A stretch of 64,000 nucleotides of DNA from DASTFP01 sp963816855 (GTDB taxonomy: Bacteria > Verrucomicrobiota > Verrucomicrobiia > Chthoniobacterales > Terrimicrobiaceae), in NCBI GenBank assembly GCA_963816855.1, contig CAWFMA010000032.1, positions 62,001 to 126,000 of the forward strand, read 5' to 3'. The notes under the pieces were generated by a model. That model was not told the DNA's origin. It was given only the letters and a program-made list of their open reading frames with translations, and made no database searches. Position 1 is the stretch's first letter. Each line of letters starts with the position of its first letter. The translations under genes and the position numbers were made by a program. Shown piece by piece: positions 36,140 to 45,133 of this stretch.

Positions 36140-37282
36140 TTACGGAATCAGAAGGATCTTGAGAGACTTGTCCCCTTTCTTCATCATGTCGAATCCTTCC
36201 TCGAATTTCTCGAGGGGCAACTTGTGGGTAACGACCCCCTCGGTTGGGATTCGGTCCTTGGCTATGGCGTCGATGACAAACGGATACTGGTACGGTCCAA
36301 GGTGAACGCCGAGAACGTCCAATTGCTTGCGATCGGAGATAATGCTCCAATCTACCGTGACATCGTGCGCGAAGACGCTGAATTCCACGAAGCGACCGAG
36401 CTTGCGAATCATCTGCAATCCTTGAACCACCGCATTGGGATGACCTGTGGCTTCGATATAGACGTCACAACCATAGCCCCCGGTCATTTCTTTCACAATT
36501 TTGACCACGTCATCGTTTAGAGGATTCAGGACAAGGTCGGCGCCGAACTTTTTCGCCAATTCCAACCGCTCCGGCTTGGTGTCCATCACCACCAGCTTCC
36601 GAGGACTCTTCAGCTTGGCGCATCCAATCATTCCCAGGCCCAGTGTTCCGGCGCCTGCGAGAACCACGACGTCATCCCAATGGATCGCCGCGCGCTCGAC
36701 ACAGTAGGCCGAACAAGCAAACGGCTCGACGAGGATGGCTTTTTCAAGCGGCAGATCCTTGGGGACCTGGTGATTGACGCTTTCCTTGGGGTATTTCATG
36801 TATTCGGCGAAGGCGCCGTTCACATTGTTTTGGAAGCCGTAGACATCGTGTTTCTCACACATCCAATATTCCCCGCGTTTGCAAAAGCGGCAGTCCCAGC
36901 ACGGAACAATCTGCTCCGAGATGAGCCGGTCCCCCACTTTCACATGGTCCTTCTTGGCGGCGTTCTCGCCGACCTCGACCACGACGCCAACAAATTCGTG
37001 GCCGGGTATCATCGGCTCCTTGATGTATTTCGGTTGACCGTTTCCGCCCCAGAACGATTCCGCGCCCAGGTAGGTCTTGATATCGCCCGCGCAAATTCCG
37101 CAGGCTTCCACCTTGACGATGATATCGTCGGCGGTGGCCCGGGGAACGGAAGCCGTCTCCAGCCGGTAATCTCCCGGGCCGTAGCAAACGAGTGCGCGCA
37201 TTGTCTCGGGCAACTCGCTTCCCCGTGCTGCGGCTCGCGTCTCCGCCTTGCCGCTCGTTTCAGTGACTGTTGCTGTGCTCAT
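36140..37282 (-). CDS. zinc-dependent polyol dehydrogenase, erythritol/L-threitol dehydrogenase-like
   Basis: This 380-aa medium-chain dehydrogenase starts at ATG 37282, with a strong AAGGAG 10 bases upstream. Catalytic zinc ligands are the Cys in ACGICAGDIKTY and the His-Glu in GHEFVG. The four structural-zinc Cys lie in CWDCRFCKRGEYWMC. The Rossmann part has VLAGAGTLGLGMIGCAKL, then VVMDTKPERLELAKKFGAD, where the Asp favours NAD over NADP. ALVCYGPGDYRLE, SFWGGNGQPKYIKEPMIPGHEF and EQIVPCWDCRFCKRG match the pattern I know from erythritol/L-threitol dehydrogenases. It would oxidise a C4 polyol to erythrulose. The first 25 residues (TATVTETSGKAETRAAARG) are an unusual extension. Confidence 0.85.
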   Translation of the reverse strand: MSTATVTETSGKAETRAAARGSELPETMRALVCYGPGDYRLETASVPRATADDIIVKVEACGICAGDIKTYLGAESFWGGNGQPKYIKEPMIPGHEFVGVVVEVGENAAKKDHVKVGDRLISEQIVPCWDCRFCKRGEYWMCEKHDVYGFQNNVNGAFAEYMKYPKESVNHQVPKDLPLEKAILVEPFACSAYCVERAAIHWDDVVVLAGAGTLGLGMIGCAKLKSPRKLVVMDTKPERLELAKKFGADLVLNPLNDDVVKIVKEMTGGYGCDVYIEATGHPNAVVQGLQMIRKLGRFVEFSVFAHDVTVDWSIISDRKQLDVLGVHLGPYQYPFVIDAIAKDRIPTEGVVTHKLPLEKFEEGFDMMKKGDKSLKILLIP

Positions 37283-37439
37283 GATAAATATTCTCCTTTT
37301 CGAATTTCAATTTGAGTACGTTTCTCTTTAGTTAATGACTGTCCCCCCTCGTTTTAAGCATCCTTTTCCCGGCTAGAACATCGGGCACGACCTTCCATCT
37401 TTCAAGTGGGTGCTGCCCAGAGTCGTGAGGCCTTTTTTG

Positions 37440-38528
37440 TCATGCCACGAGCCGCTCCCCGGTGTCCTGATCAAAAAGGTTCAGATCTTCGTCCTCGAAG
37501 GTGAGATTCACTTTGCTGCCCGGCTTGTAGGCGCGCGTCATGTCCGTGCTCGCCATCATCAGCAAGTCCCCGTAGCGAACACCAACACGGGTTTCGTCGC
37601 CCAAGTTTTCGACAACCGAGACCGTGCCCAGAACACTGGTGCTTGAAGCTTTGGGGCTGACACGGATACCCCAGGGGCGGACGCCCAGCCGCGCGGAGTT
37701 GCGATTGCCGAGCAACTTCTGAATGTAGGGGGTTATCGGGAGAGAGAAGTCGGTATTCGGAATGACCAGGCACCGATTGGAATCGGCACTCACCGAGAAG
37801 ATGTTCATCGGCGGCTCGCCCAGGAAACCAGCGACGAACTCATTCGCCGGGTGGTTGAAGACCTGCAAAGGTGTATCAAACTGCTGCAATTTTCCGTCGT
37901 TGAGCACCGCGATCCGATCGGCTAGCGCCATCGCTTCAAGCTGATCGTGGGTAACGATAATCGTCGTAAAGCGCTGCTCGGTGTGAAGGCGTTTGATCTC
38001 GGTGCGCATCTTGACCCGCAACGCCGCGTCCAAGTGACTGAGTGGTTCGTCGAGCAGCAAGACTGCCGGCCGCCGGATCAGCGCGCGCGCGATGTTGACG
38101 CGTTGCTTCTGGCCGCTACTGAGAGCCGCCGGCTTCAGATCAAGCAATTCTTCCACATGCAGATACTTGGCAATCTCGGCGACGCGTTTGTCAATTTCCT
38201 GCTGCTTGACCCCGTGCGCCTTCAGGTTGAAAGCGAGGTTGTCGCGAATCTTCAGCGGCGGATAGAGCGCATAGTTCTCGAAGGCCAGTCCTATTCCACG
38301 ATCCTTCGGATGCGTGTTGTTGACCACTTTGCCTCCGATGACTATTTGACCATCGGAGACGGTTTCCAGGCCCGCGGTCATCCTTAGCGTTGTGGACTTG
38401 CCGCAACCGGAGGGGCCTAAGAGCGCGATGAACTCGCCGTCCCGAATGTTCAGGTCCAGTCGATCGAGGGCCGGCGGCAGATCCGGCCGGTACTGCTTGA
38501 CCAATTTCTTGTATAAGAGCTCAGCCAT
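37440..38528 (-). CDS. ABC transporter ATP-binding protein (MalK/UgpC type), second of a pair
   Basis: This 362-aa ATPase has Walker A LGPSGCGKSTTLRM, signature LSSGQKQRVNIARAL (third position Ser instead of Gly), Walker B VLLLDEPLSHLDA and the switch His in TIIVTHDQLEAMAL. The C-terminal 120 residues form OB/TOBE folds (LGVRPWGIRVSPKA, VGVRYGDLLMMAS). It is 3 bases downstream of another, distinct MalK-type gene, so the importer probably uses a heterodimeric ATPase, as in the GlpST glycerol importers of rhizobia. It is the last transporter gene before the dehydrogenase (157-base gap). Confidence 0.94.
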   Translation of the reverse strand: MAELLYKKLVKQYRPDLPPALDRLDLNIRDGEFIALLGPSGCGKSTTLRMTAGLETVSDGQIVIGGKVVNNTHPKDRGIGLAFENYALYPPLKIRDNLAFNLKAHGVKQQEIDKRVAEIAKYLHVEELLDLKPAALSSGQKQRVNIARALIRRPAVLLLDEPLSHLDAALRVKMRTEIKRLHTEQRFTTIIVTHDQLEAMALADRIAVLNDGKLQQFDTPLQVFNHPANEFVAGFLGEPPMNIFSVSADSNRCLVIPNTDFSLPITPYIQKLLGNRNSARLGVRPWGIRVSPKASSTSVLGTVSVVENLGDETRVGVRYGDLLMMASTDMTRAYKPGSKVNLTFEDEDLNLFDQDTGERLVA

Positions 38529-38531
38529 TTT

Positions 38532-39665
38532 CTAAACCTCCTCGGCGGGTTCTGAGGACCGCGCCAGAAACTTCTGGGTATCCGCGTCGAAGATAATTAG
38601 CAGATGCGGGTCGACTTTAAATTGCGTGCGCCGATCCATTTCGAAGGTGAGATGACCGTCGACCAAGGCGCGCACGAAGTGACCGTCCACCGTCTTTAGG
38701 GTCAGGATCGATTTCGTCCCCAGCGGCTCGAAGCTGTAAATGGTCGCGTGAAACGCTTGCTTCTCCTGGTCGGACGCGATGCGAACGTCGGGCGGGCGCA
38801 CCCCAACCTGGATCTTCTGGGAGTGTTTCTCGTTGAGGATCTTCACAACGTCGGGTGGCAAAGCCAGCGGAACGTTCTCCCCCAGCATCTGAAGGGTGAT
38901 ATCCGAGCCCCCCGAGGATTTCAGCGTCGCATCAATGATGTTGATTTCGGGGTCGCCGAAAAACCTGGCGACGTCGATCGATATTGGGCGGAAATACACG
39001 TCGTCTGGACTCGCCAGTTGCAAGAGATGGCCTTCATTGAGCACCGCCACGCGATCTCCCAGGCTCATCGCTTCGAGGTAGTCGTGGGTCACGTAGATCG
39101 TCGTGGTCCCGAGATGCGCCCGCATTTCCTTCAGTTCGGCGCGCATCGAGTGGCGAAGCTTGGCATCGAGGTGACTAAGGGGTTCGTCCAGAAGAAACAG
39201 ATCGGGATGCCGGACCAGGGCCCTTCCCAAAGCCGTCCGCTGTCGCTGCCCATTGCTCAGAGCCTGAATGGGCCTCTCGAGCAAATGGTCGATCTTCATC
39301 ACCTTGGCGTGGTGGGTCACCCGCTCCTTGACCTTCTCCTCGGGCAACCGGAACTTGGGGCTCCGCAAGGGAAATGCCATGTTGTCATAGACATTCAGCT
39401 GCGGATAGAGCGCGTAACTTTCGAAGACCATCGCCACATTCCTGTCCGCAGGCTCCAGACCTCCGATATCGCGTCCCGCAATCTTGACCGTCCCGCTGTT
39501 AGGGGTAACGATTCCCGCGATAAGATTGAGGGTCGTCGTCTTTCCGGCGCCGGCTGGCCCGAAGACCGCGAGAAACTCCTTGTCGCGAATGTCGATGCTC
39601 AGATTCTCGACCGCGCGCCTCTTATTGTAGAATTTTGTCAATCCTTGTAGTTCAACCGCCGCCAT
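38532..39665 (-). CDS. ABC transporter ATP-binding protein (MalK/UgpC type), first of a pair
   Basis: This encodes 377 aa from ATG 39665 (MAAVELQGLTKFYNKRRAV). A longer frame reaches 39779 but would run into the permease gene. Walker A is FGPAGAGKTTTLNL, signature LSNGQRQRTALGRAL (Asn at the third position), Walker B LFLLDEPLSHLDA and switch TIYVTHDYLEAMSL. The C-terminal TOBE region begins near residue 240. Sequence differs substantially from its neighbour, so they are old paralogues, not a recent duplication. Both should pair on the two permeases upstream. Confidence 0.94.
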   Translation of the reverse strand: MAAVELQGLTKFYNKRRAVENLSIDIRDKEFLAVFGPAGAGKTTTLNLIAGIVTPNSGTVKIAGRDIGGLEPADRNVAMVFESYALYPQLNVYDNMAFPLRSPKFRLPEEKVKERVTHHAKVMKIDHLLERPIQALSNGQRQRTALGRALVRHPDLFLLDEPLSHLDAKLRHSMRAELKEMRAHLGTTTIYVTHDYLEAMSLGDRVAVLNEGHLLQLASPDDVYFRPISIDVARFFGDPEINIIDATLKSSGGSDITLQMLGENVPLALPPDVVKILNEKHSQKIQVGVRPPDVRIASDQEKQAFHATIYSFEPLGTKSILTLKTVDGHFVRALVDGHLTFEMDRRTQFKVDPHLLIIFDADTQKFLARSSEPAEEV

Positions 39666-39670
39666 AAATT

Positions 39671-40504
39671 TTAGCCTTTCACTGCGCCGAACGACAGGCC
39701 CCGGACCAGGTGCTTTTGAATCAACAACGCAAGGATCACTTCCGGAAGAGCGGAGAGAAGAGCCGCCGCGGCGACCCATCCATAGTGCACGGTATCTGAC
39801 GCCAGAAACCTGGTCATCGAGACGGTGGAGGTTTGCGTCGTCGCCCCGCCAAGCTGCAGGGCAAAAGTGAAGGAATTCCAGCAGAAGATGAAGGAAAGCA
39901 GCGCGGCCGCAACGATACCCGGCTTGACCATCGGCAAGAGCATCTTAAAGAACACCTGCCACCACGAATAGCCGTCGAGTTGGGCGGCGCCTTCGATGTC
40001 CGGTGAGATATCCTCGAAAAAGCCGCGAAGAATCCAGATCAGGAGAGGAAGGCTTATGAGCTGATAAACCCAGATAAGCCCCAGGAAACTGTCGATCAGG
40101 TGCAGCTTTTGGTAGATCAAGTAGAGGGGGATAATCACCAGGATCTCGGGCGCGAACCGGAAAGAGAGAAAGGTGAACGCGATGTCTTCGCGCCCCTTGA
40201 ATTGGTAGCGGCCCAACGCGTAGGCGGCCGGAACCCCCACGATCAGCGAAAGTGAAACCGCGAGCCCGCTCACCACCAGATTGTTCCAAAGCGATCTCAG
40301 GAACCCCTCTTGTCCCAAAACCGCTCGGAAATTATCCAAAGTGGGCGTGAAGATGAAGATCGTCGTAAACATCTGGTCGTCCCGCTTGAACGAGAGAATG
40401 ACCATCCAGATGAGCGGAAACAGCGCAAAGAGCGCATAAAGGAAGAGCACGAAATTCCTAAAAATCGGACCCAGCAAGCCGAGGACGCCTTTGTCGCTTT
40501 CCAT
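39671..40504 (-). CDS. sugar/polyol ABC transporter permease (MalG type)
   Basis: This 277-aa inner-membrane permease has six predicted helices. The EAA loop that docks on the ATPases is DIEGAAQLDGYSWWQVFFKMLLPMVKPGIV. Helix 1 (LFLYALFALFPLIWMVILSF) and VPAAYALGRYQFKG are typical of MalG/UgpE relatives. It ends 5 bases before the ATPase start and begins 3 bases after the previous permease, so tight co-expression is expected. With the MalF-type partner it forms the channel. Confidence 0.95.
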   Translation of the reverse strand: MESDKGVLGLLGPIFRNFVLFLYALFALFPLIWMVILSFKRDDQMFTTIFIFTPTLDNFRAVLGQEGFLRSLWNNLVVSGLAVSLSLIVGVPAAYALGRYQFKGREDIAFTFLSFRFAPEILVIIPLYLIYQKLHLIDSFLGLIWVYQLISLPLLIWILRGFFEDISPDIEGAAQLDGYSWWQVFFKMLLPMVKPGIVAAALLSFIFCWNSFTFALQLGGATTQTSTVSMTRFLASDTVHYGWVAAAALLSALPEVILALLIQKHLVRGLSFGAVKG

Positions 40505-40507
40505 AGA

Positions 40508-41449
40508 TTATACTGCTCCAGATGCCGCTTTTTGCGCTTTCTTCCAAAATCCAATCAGGATGAAGCAAATTACGTAGATCATGAACCATAAGAAGAGCAG
40601 CATGGGGATGGCTCCGCTTAGGTTATAGTACGGGAAGGCTTCGTTATAAGCCGAGACCGCCACACTCAGGGTGCGGTCTCCCGGCCCACCCTTGGTCGTC
40701 GCAAAGATGATCGCAAACTCCTGCAGAGAGGTCATCATGCGAAACACCAGGGCTATGAGGAGCACCGGCGCCAGCATGGGAAGAGTCAGGTTCCAGTAAA
40801 CAAACCACGCGGAGCCGCCGTCGATCAGCGCCGATTCATAGGGAGACCTTGGCAGCGAGCGCAGGCCTGCCAGCACGAGGATCACTATGAAGGGGGTGTA
40901 AATCCAGACGTCGATGATGATCAGGGAGAACAACGCCCAGTCGGGATCAGCGCTCCACCGAAACTCTCCCAGCCCGATCCACCCGAGGGGGATGCGGAGA
41001 ATGCCGACGGTCGGATTGGTAATGAGCAGCCAGATCAGCGCGCCAATGACCGGGGCGATCATCAGGGGGAAAATGAGCACCAGGCGCAGAAACCGCGAAA
41101 AAGCGCTCTCGTGATTCAGCAAAAGGGCGATGCACATGCCCAAAACCATCTCCACCGCGGTGGCAATGAAAGCATACCTGATGGTTACTCCGACCGAGTG
41201 CCAGAAGTCCGGATTGGTGAAGGTGTCGATGTAATTCTGAAAACCGACCATCCCATACTCCGAGCTTCTGAGTGTGAGGTCGGTAAAGGAATAGAAGATT
41301 GCGACGAAGAAAGGGACGAGGATGCCAATCGTCAGCAGGAACGAAGGCGCGAGCACCAGATACGGGCGCAGGGCCTTCTGCCTGGCATATTTCTCGCCCG
41401 ACTCGGAGAGGGTGGTTCGCGGCGGCTGGGTCGATGTTGCGGTGCTCAT
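40508..41449 (-). CDS. sugar/polyol ABC transporter permease (MalF type)
   Basis: This 313-aa permease has a cytosolic N-terminus (to about residue 30), then six helices starting with RPYLVLAPSFLLTIGILVPF. The EAA loop is YESALIDGGSAWFVYWNLTLPMLAPVLLIAL. WSADPDWALFSLIIIDVWIYTPF is conserved in the UgpA/LacF branch. The first helix pair is close to that of glycerol-3-phosphate/polyol importers. It lies 135 bases downstream of the binding-protein gene; that gap holds hairpins. Confidence 0.95.
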   Translation of the reverse strand: MSTATSTQPPRTTLSESGEKYARQKALRPYLVLAPSFLLTIGILVPFFVAIFYSFTDLTLRSSEYGMVGFQNYIDTFTNPDFWHSVGVTIRYAFIATAVEMVLGMCIALLLNHESAFSRFLRLVLIFPLMIAPVIGALIWLLITNPTVGILRIPLGWIGLGEFRWSADPDWALFSLIIIDVWIYTPFIVILVLAGLRSLPRSPYESALIDGGSAWFVYWNLTLPMLAPVLLIALVFRMMTSLQEFAIIFATTKGGPGDRTLSVAVSAYNEAFPYYNLSGAIPMLLFLWFMIYVICFILIGFWKKAQKAASGAV

Positions 41450-41522
41450 ATCCGTGACGGATCGCTCCTCGGTGGTTGGAAATTTTGAGGTAACTCTTTT
41501 CCGTGACAGCGCATGAAATTTT

Positions 41523-41571
41523 CGTCCCTTCGCGGAAGGGACGGCGGACCGGCGCTGACCCGCCGCCGTCC
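41523..41571 (-). promoter_or_regulatory. two overlapping stem-loops between binding protein and permease
   Basis: CGTCCCTTC/GAAGGGACG (41523-41531 and 41535-41543) forms a 9-bp stem with a 3-base loop. An alternative, GGACGGCGG/CCGCCGTCC (39-47 and 63-71 of the 415xx block), shares GGACG and cannot form at the same time. They lie in the mRNA just after the binding-protein stop, where such structures can protect the upstream message, as known for malE-malF. This would give more binding protein than permease. Confidence 0.5.
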
Positions 41572-41584
41572 TTCACAGCACGTT

Positions 41585-42973
41585 CTACTCGAGTTTCAAC
41601 TTGGAAGTGTCGCGGCTGATCTTCTTGGCCAGGGCTTCCATGGCGCTCGCCGGATCCGCTCCCGAGAGCACGATCTTCTGCAGCGTCGCGGCCCACTCGG
41701 TTGTCGACTGGATGAAGTAAGGTTGAGGAGTAAACTGAATGGAGGTATTTGGAATCGTCTTGGTAAAGGTGTCATAGTAACCGGGAACCTTGGCGATCTT
41801 GTCCTTGAATTCCTGGTTGTCCCACACCGACTGACGCGCCGGGTCGACCGTTTTTGCATTCACCGCCGCCCAAAGCGTAAACTCCGGCCCGGTGAAATAT
41901 TGCATGAAGAGCCAGGCCGCCTTCTTGTTCTTCGAGGTACTGTTCATTGCCAGTTGCCACACCCACTCGTTGGAGACCGGCTTTTCGCCTGGCTTTGAGG
42001 TTGGAGACGGCGCAAATCCAATGTTGCCGGATTGATTTGTGCTTCCCGGAACATTCTGAAAATACCCGTTGCAGTCGGCGTCATACAGAATAGCCGCTTT
42101 CCCGGCGCCCAGGTCGGCGCCGCACTGGTACCAGGTATAGTTGGACCAACCCGGAGGTCCTCCTTTTTTGATCATCTCGGCGAACTTCTTGGTCACCTCG
42201 ACGGACTCCGGCGAACCAAGAGCGGACATCAGTTTTCCGTTTTCGATGACGAAGTCTTTGGCGCCGGCGCTCTTGAAGCTGCTCATGTATCCGGGATGGA
42301 TCGTCGCCCAGTTCCGCGTGCCCCGGACTGCCACGCCATAGGACCCGGCACCGTTCCAATCCTTCAGCTTGGCGGCGAGCTCGGAGAGCTCATCCAGGGT
42401 GGTCGGAACTTTGATGCCTTTCTCATCGAAGTATTTCTTGTTGTAGGCGAGCGAATAGAGCTCGAAGCCGAGCGGCACGCACCAGAGTTTCCCGCTTCCG
42501 GGAGGGGAGCCGGGCTTCAAATCCCACTTGCCGGCGTTAAAGACCCCCTCAAAGATATCTTTGGGGTTGTAACCCGGGTTGGTCGCCGAAGCATCGCCCA
42601 AAAGATCGTCCAAAGGCTCGATACGCTTGGCGCTGGCGTAGTCCCACATCTGATACACACCGGTCATGAAGACATCCGGCACGCCAGTCCCCGCGGAGAG
42701 CTGGGTAGTGATCTTGTCAAAATAGTTCTCTTCCGGAGTCAGTTCGTATTTTACGTCGATTCCGGTCAGTTCCTTAAACTTTGGCAACTGGTCGATGATC
42801 GCATTGGCGTAAGGATGTTGGTTAAGGGAGACGTTAATTGTCGTGCCGTTGGCTTGCTTCCAATCAAAGTCTGCGGCGTCCGATCGCTGAACGCTCAACG
42901 AAGTCGCTGCGAGGGTAAGGGAGAGGGCCGTCGTGACCGCAAGGCCGTGGCTATTTGGTCTTAAGGGTTTCAT
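41585..42973 (-). CDS. ABC transporter substrate-binding protein (extracellular solute-binding, MalE/UgpB type)
   Basis: This encodes 462 aa from ATG 42973 (an upstream TTG at 43015 adds 14 residues and looks unnatural). A signal peptide (VTTALSLTLAATSLSVQRSDA) precedes a mature type I-like cluster D binding protein: LNQHPYANAIIDQLPKFKELTGIDVKYELTPEENYFDKI, then PDVFMTGVYQMWDYASAKRIEPLDDLL and LYDADCNGYFQNVPGS. The protein lacks the lipobox Cys, so it is soluble and periplasmic. Its substrate is unknown; by operon context it is a polyol or sugar alcohol. It is 54 bases downstream of the transketolase gene. Confidence 0.93.
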   Translation of the reverse strand: MKPLRPNSHGLAVTTALSLTLAATSLSVQRSDAADFDWKQANGTTINVSLNQHPYANAIIDQLPKFKELTGIDVKYELTPEENYFDKITTQLSAGTGVPDVFMTGVYQMWDYASAKRIEPLDDLLGDASATNPGYNPKDIFEGVFNAGKWDLKPGSPPGSGKLWCVPLGFELYSLAYNKKYFDEKGIKVPTTLDELSELAAKLKDWNGAGSYGVAVRGTRNWATIHPGYMSSFKSAGAKDFVIENGKLMSALGSPESVEVTKKFAEMIKKGGPPGWSNYTWYQCGADLGAGKAAILYDADCNGYFQNVPGSTNQSGNIGFAPSPTSKPGEKPVSNEWVWQLAMNSTSKNKKAAWLFMQYFTGPEFTLWAAVNAKTVDPARQSVWDNQEFKDKIAKVPGYYDTFTKTIPNTSIQFTPQPYFIQSTTEWAATLQKIVLSGADPASAMEALAKKISRDTSKLKLE

Positions 42974-43069
42974 GCTCAGGAGGGTTTGGTTGTTGTTAGG
43001 ATCGTGAAATTCCAAGTCTGATCATTTATTCTTATAGCTTAGCGTTTGCAGCCGGGTTGGATCATGAGA

Positions 43070-45133
43070 TCAAAGCTTTTGTCGCTTTTTATTGGCCTGC
43101 GCCAGGGCGGCTTCGACCACCGCTTCGACCGTGAAGCCGAATTTTTTCATAAGCTTTTGCAGGGGGGCTGACTCGCCGAAGGTTCTCATGCCAATGCGCG
43201 CTCCGTCGATCCCGACGTAGCGCTCCCAGCCGAACCGCGCCGCCTGTTCCACCGAGACGCGGGCCCGGACGCCGGAGGGCAGGACCGATTCCCGATAGGC
43301 TTCGTCCTGATCCTCGAAAAGCTTCCAGGAAGGCATGCTAATGACTCGCGCTTCCACTCCTTGTTTCCTTAGCGCCTCCTGCGCGCCGGTGCACAGGGAA
43401 ACCTCGCTGCCCGTGGCGATCAATAAGACATCCGGCTTTCCGTTGGCGGCCTCGGAGAGGACGTAGGCGCCGCGTTGCAGGCCGGAGGCCGGCGCATACT
43501 TCGAGCGATCCAGCGTCGGCAGCGCCTGGCGGCTCAAGATCAGCACTACCGGCTCGTGTTTCAATCCCGCGATGAGCCGCCATGCTTCGGCAACCTCGTG
43601 GGCGTCGCACGGCCTGAGGTCGACCAGTCCGGGAACGGCCCGCAATGAAGCAAGTTGCTCGACGGGTTGGTGGGTGGGACCGTCCTCGCCCACCCCGATC
43701 GAGTCGTGCGTGAAGATATAAATCACCGGCAGTTCCATGATCGCGGCCAACCGCAAGGACGCCTTGCCGTAATCGCTGAAGATCAGAAATCCCGACCCGA
43801 AGGCTCGCAGCTTCGTCAAGGCCAGACCGTTGAGGATTGCCCCCATGGCGTGCTCCCGGACTCCGAAATGGATGTTCCTTCCTCCAAGCGAGTCGCGGCT
43901 GAGCTCCCCTGCCCCCTCGAAGGTCAGACGAGTCTTGGTCGAAGGCGACAGATCCGCGGAGCCGCCGATCAGCCAAGGATGATGCTTGGCGATGGCATTT
44001 AAGACCTTTCCGGAAGAATCCCGGCTCGCGATCCCCTTGGGATCCGCCGGGAAGGTCGGAATGTCCGCATCCCAGCCCTTGGGCGGCTCGCGGTGTTGAA
44101 TGGCGAGGGTCTCCGCCGCCAACTCCGGATGCTTCTTCTCGTATGCGGAAAATAGCGCCATCCACTCCGCGCGCAATTTGGCGCCGCGCTGGCCAAGCTT
44201 GTTCTGGAAGTCTTCGCGGGTCTCCGGGGGAACCAGGAACTTAGCGTCCTCCGGCCAGCCATATTTTCGCTTCGCGGCCCTGATTTCCTCCTCGCCGAGC
44301 GGCTCACCGTGCGCCGCGCTGGTGTCCTGCTTGGTCGGCGCCCCGTAGCCGATGTGGCTATCCACGATAATCAAGGTCGGCCGATCCGTCGTCTTCTTGA
44401 ACTGAGTAAACGCCTCTCGCAAAAGATCGAGGTCGTTGGCGTTGGACACCCGCTCGACGTTCCAGCCGTAGGCCAGGAACCGGCCGGCGACATCCTCGGA
44501 AAACGCCAAGCTGGTATGGCCCTCGATGGTGATGTGATTGCTGTCGTAAATCCAGCACAGATTGGAAAGCCTCAGGTGGCCCGCGAGCGAGGCCGCCTCC
44601 CCGCTAATTCCCTCCATCATGCATCCGTCGCCGGCCAAAGCGTAGACGTTAAAGTCAAACATGTTAAAGTCCGGCTTATTGTATCGCGAGGCCAGCCAAT
44701 GACTTGCCAAGGCGATGCCGACGCTGGTCGCGACCCCTTGGCCCAGGGGGCCGGAGGTCGTCTCGACTCCCGACGTCCAGCGATACTCGGGGTGGCCGGG
44801 GCACCGGCTCTCGAGTTGACGGAAATTCTTCAAATCTGCCAGAGGAACGGCCAGTTCACCCAGGGTCTCGTATTTTCGATTTACCGCCTTCACTCCGGCC
44901 AGGTGCAGGAGCGAGTAAAGCAGTGTGGACGCGTGACCCGCCGAGAGGATGAATCGGTCACGGTTCGGCCAAATCGGATCCTGAGGATCAAATCGCAGAA
45001 AATCCTGCCAAAGCACATAGACAACAGGCGCCATAGCCATCGGGGTTCCTGGATGGCCCGAATTGGCCTGCTGAACGGCGTCCATACAGAGCGTACGGAT
45101 CGTATTGATTGAAACAGAATCGACTGATTGCAT
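43070..45133 (-). CDS. tkt: transketolase
   Basis: This 687-aa ThDP enzyme is full length. The N-terminal PP domain has ANSGHPGTPMAMAPVVYVLW and the ThDP/Mg motif GDGCMMEGISGEAASLAGHL (GDG). The PYR domain has NIHFGVREHAMGAILNGLAL, with the catalytic Glu in REHAM, and THDSIGVGEDGPTHQPVEQLASLR. The C-terminal domain is complete. It transfers two-carbon units between sugar phosphates, using erythrose 4-phosphate among others. It begins the minus-strand catabolic block upstream of the importer genes. An independent two-subunit transketolase lies near 59-60 kb. Confidence 0.97.
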   Translation of the reverse strand: MQSVDSVSINTIRTLCMDAVQQANSGHPGTPMAMAPVVYVLWQDFLRFDPQDPIWPNRDRFILSAGHASTLLYSLLHLAGVKAVNRKYETLGELAVPLADLKNFRQLESRCPGHPEYRWTSGVETTSGPLGQGVATSVGIALASHWLASRYNKPDFNMFDFNVYALAGDGCMMEGISGEAASLAGHLRLSNLCWIYDSNHITIEGHTSLAFSEDVAGRFLAYGWNVERVSNANDLDLLREAFTQFKKTTDRPTLIIVDSHIGYGAPTKQDTSAAHGEPLGEEEIRAAKRKYGWPEDAKFLVPPETREDFQNKLGQRGAKLRAEWMALFSAYEKKHPELAAETLAIQHREPPKGWDADIPTFPADPKGIASRDSSGKVLNAIAKHHPWLIGGSADLSPSTKTRLTFEGAGELSRDSLGGRNIHFGVREHAMGAILNGLALTKLRAFGSGFLIFSDYGKASLRLAAIMELPVIYIFTHDSIGVGEDGPTHQPVEQLASLRAVPGLVDLRPCDAHEVAEAWRLIAGLKHEPVVLILSRQALPTLDRSKYAPASGLQRGAYVLSEAANGKPDVLLIATGSEVSLCTGAQEALRKQGVEARVISMPSWKLFEDQDEAYRESVLPSGVRARVSVEQAARFGWERYVGIDGARIGMRTFGESAPLQKLMKKFGFTVEAVVEAALAQANKKRQKL

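Noticed and set aside
38748..39650. 300-aa plus-strand open frame opposite the MalK-type ATPase
   Set aside because: Antisense to an ATPase with all motifs intact; no features of its own.
42032..42964. 310-aa plus-strand open frame inside the solute-binding protein gene
   Set aside because: Antisense shadow of a clear binding protein; composition is atypical for a protein.
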